Part shown: in pieces, positions 13,778 to 14,967 of the stretch | Numbering within the stretch: the first letter of the stretch is position 1 | Layout of the letters: each line of letters starts with the position of its first letter | Assembly (NCBI GenBank): GCA_023427945.1 | Contig: JAEYZR010000024.1 | Location: forward strand, 1 to 14,967 | Direction: 5' to 3' | DNA: 14,967 nucleotides | From: Pseudomonadota bacterium | GTDB taxonomy: Bacteria; Pseudomonadota; Gammaproteobacteria; Burkholderiales; Burkholderiaceae_B | The notes under the pieces: generated by a model | The model's database searches: none | What the model was told of the DNA's origin: nothing | The model's input: only the letters and a program-made list of their open reading frames with translations | Program-made: the position numbers and the translations under genes

Positions 13778-13800
13778 GATCAGAAGTAGAGATTTCCGGC
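13778..13800 (+). repeat. Terminal inverted repeat, orfB side
   Basis: The 23 nt beginning GATC and ending TCCGGC match the reverse complement of 14945-14967 at 18 of 23 positions, with conserved GATC, TAGAGA and TCCGGC blocks. It lies immediately before the orfB stop at 13801. The repeat probably extends outward to TG at 13766. Confidence 0.7.
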
Positions 13801-14649
13801 TCAATTAAGGTTGGCATTTTGGCCGTCGGCCAAGTGCTGGCGCGCGTATTCAGCAGGTGCCTGCCACTTCAGCGCGGAGTGGGGACGAACCTCGTTATAG
13901 TACGTGCGCCAAGCGTCTATTTTCTCCTTCGCGTCGGCAAATGACAAGAACCAATGGCTGTTCAGGCATTCCTGACGGAACCGACCATTGAAGGATTCAC
14001 ACTGCGCATTGTCTGTCGGCTTGCCAGGCCGGCTGAAGTCGATTTCCACCTCGTTTTCGTATGCCCATTTGTTCATGGCTTTGGAGATGAACTCGCTACC
14101 GTTATCGGTTTTGATGACGCGCGGCAAGCCGCGCAGTGCGCATACGCGCCCAAGCGTCGCCACCACATCGTTACCCCGCAGGTTTTGCCCAATGTCGATG
14201 GCCAGGCACTCTCGGGGCTAATTGTCGACCAGGGTCACTGCACGCAGGCGGCGACCATCGAACAATTGGCCCATGACGAAGTCCATGCTCCAGATGTCAT
14301 TGATGGCTTGCGCGACCGCTTTGGGCTGGCGACGCTGTGCCGACTTGTTGCGCTTGGGGCGCTTGTGTCGCAAGGACAAGCCTTGCTCGCGATACAAACG
14401 ATAGACCCGTTTGTGATTGTCTCGATAGCCTTCGCGGCGCAGCATCACGTGTACACGCCGGTATCCGTAGTGAATCCGCGTGTGCGCTATCTCGTGGATT
14501 CGCATGACCAGCGCGCCACTGTCGCGTCGGCAAGACTCGTAGCGACACAACGACCGGGAGATCATCACTACGGAGCATGCCTTGGTCACGCCCACGCCGT
14601 AGCGTTTTATCAGATCGTCCACGAGTACGCGGCGTCGCGAAGGCTTCAA
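13801..14649 (-). pseudogene. IS3-family transposase OrfB (DDE domain) interrupted by an in-frame amber codon
   Basis: This is the catalytic DDE integrase-type part of an IS407-group transposase, 282 codons. The frame is broken by TAG at 14218-14220, right after VDN, where relatives have a tyrosine (VDNY-S-x-ECLA). Past the stop the same frame continues PRECLAIDIGQNLRG and then the rest of the domain, so this is a nonsense mutation, not a frameshift. The first catalytic Asp (SMDFV) precedes the stop. The second Asp (TDNGSEF) and the Glu (ESFNGRF) lie after it, so the truncated product is inactive. The N-terminus (LKPSRRRVLVDDLIKRYGV) is reached by -1 frameshifting from orfA; the apparent independent start at 14649 is a TTG overlapping the orfA stop. 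A sequencing error is an alternative. Confidence 0.85.
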
Positions 14650-14912
14650 AGCTTTTTTGCCAGCACGTCCTGCAACATCGCCTTGTCCAGCGACAGGTCG
14701 GCGACCAGTCGTTTAAGGCGATTGCATTCCTCTTCGAGCTGGCGCAATCGTCGCAACTCCGAAGGGCCAAGCCCTCCGAATTTCTTCTTCCAGTTGTAGA
14801 AGGTGGCTTCGCTCACACCCATCTTGCGGCAGACCTCGGGCACGGGTGTTCCCAGTTCAGCCTGCTTCAGCGCAAAGGCGATTTGCTCTTCGGTGTACTT
14901 CGATCTCTTCAC
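14646..14912 (-). CDS. IS3-family (IS407-group) transposase OrfA
   Basis: This is an 88-residue DNA-binding subunit of the transposase. It has the HTH_Tnp_1 pattern YTEEQIAFALKQAELG followed by VPEVCRKMGVSEATFYNWKKKFGG (about residues 6-46), then the leucine-zipper/linker LRRLRQLEEECNRLKRLVADLSLDKAMLQDVLAKK. These are standard IS407-group sequences. The start is GTG at 14912 with AGGAG 7 nt upstream; the nearby ATG is out of frame. Its stop at 14646-14648 lies just past an A6G slip site that fuses it to orfB. It is intact, so OrfA alone may still be made and act as an inhibitor. Confidence 0.92.
   Translation of the reverse strand: MKRSKYTEEQIAFALKQAELGTPVPEVCRKMGVSEATFYNWKKKFGGLGPSELRRLRQLEEECNRLKRLVADLSLDKAMLQDVLAKKL
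14652..14658 (-). other. Programmed -1 ribosomal frameshift site (A6G)
   Basis: On the minus strand the heptamer A-AAA-AAG sits in the orfA frame (GCA AAA AAG CTT TGA). A -1 slip continues as GCT TTG AAG CCT, joining LAKK to ALKPSRRR, the normal OrfAB fusion sequence in this group. Confidence 0.8.
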
Positions 14913-14944
14913 GGCATGGCTCCTGTTCCATATGGTGAAATCAT

Positions 14945-14967
14945 GCCGGATTTCTCTAATTTAGATC
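14945..14967 (-). repeat. Terminal inverted repeat, orfA side (incomplete, cut by window end)
   Basis: Reading inward on the minus strand from 14967, the 23 nt starting GATC and ending TCCGGC match the repeat at 13778-13800 at 18 of 23 positions. The outermost bases lie outside the window. Confidence 0.65.

Larger units (their letters stand above)
13766..14967 (-). mobile_element. IS3-family (IS407-group) insertion sequence, running off the right edge
   Basis: The element has orfA (14646-14912) and orfB (13801-14649) on the minus strand joined by a frameshift site, and matching inverted repeats at both ends (13778-13800 and 14945-14967). The downstream boundary is proposed at 13766, where TGAATTAG provides the TG end usual for IS3 elements. 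The upstream boundary lies a dozen or so bases past the window, giving a size of about 1.2 kb, right for the IS407 group. The flanking target duplication cannot be checked. The copy is disabled by an in-frame stop in orfB, but could be mobilised in trans. Confidence 0.85.

Noticed and set aside
13954..14799. 281-codon plus-strand frame across the transposase region
   Set aside because: It is antisense to orfA/orfB of the insertion sequence and has no plausible domain content.

Overview
The window looks like a chromosomal accessory or catabolic region of a betaproteobacterium. Burkholderiales, most likely an Alcaligenaceae-type genome, is my best guess. This is inferred from gene content (Liv-type ABC transporter, AzlCD, many SDR/LLM/MFS genes, an IS407-group insertion sequence) and a moderately high GC content. 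No rRNA or tRNA gene is present to confirm it, and I see no CRISPR array and no phage genes.

Layout. (a) 1-2595, minus strand: an ABC importer operon for branched-chain amino acids or a related small organic acid or amide, in the order substrate-binding protein, LivH permease, LivM permease. LivM runs off the left edge; ATPase genes would lie beyond it. (b) 2596-2776: a divergent control region with a good promoter for the transporter and a perfect palindrome just in front of a TrmB-type regulator (2777-3514, plus). (c) 3770-5624: a translationally overlapping pair, a xylose-isomerase-like TIM-barrel protein and a luciferase-like (LLM) flavin oxidoreductase, followed by an SDR oxidoreductase (5715-6467). 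Together with the importer this looks like an uptake-plus-catabolism unit for an unknown substrate. (d) 6482-9026: a strong 27-nt near-palindrome, a hairpin, then SRPBCC protein, atypical SDR and MFS efflux pump. (e) 9027-10372: a second MFS transporter behind a consensus sigma70 promoter covered by two perfect inverted repeats. (f) 10443-11675: a possible 40-residue membrane peptide and the overlapping AzlC-AzlD amino-acid exporter pair. (g) 11700-12281 minus: TetR regulator, convergent with azlD. (h) 12668-13579 plus: LysR regulator whose start codon abuts a perfect palindrome. (i) 13766-14967: an IS3-family (IS407-group) insertion sequence that runs off the right edge and whose transposase has an in-frame amber stop.

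Three regulators of different families (TrmB, TetR, LysR) and at least five operator-like symmetric sites lie in 15 kb. The transporters point both inward (Liv) and outward (AzlCD, MFS). The most plausible undescribed system is the TrmB-controlled Liv importer plus TIM-barrel/LLM/SDR module. The substrate cannot be read from sequence. Functions come from motif and family recognition alone; no database search was run.
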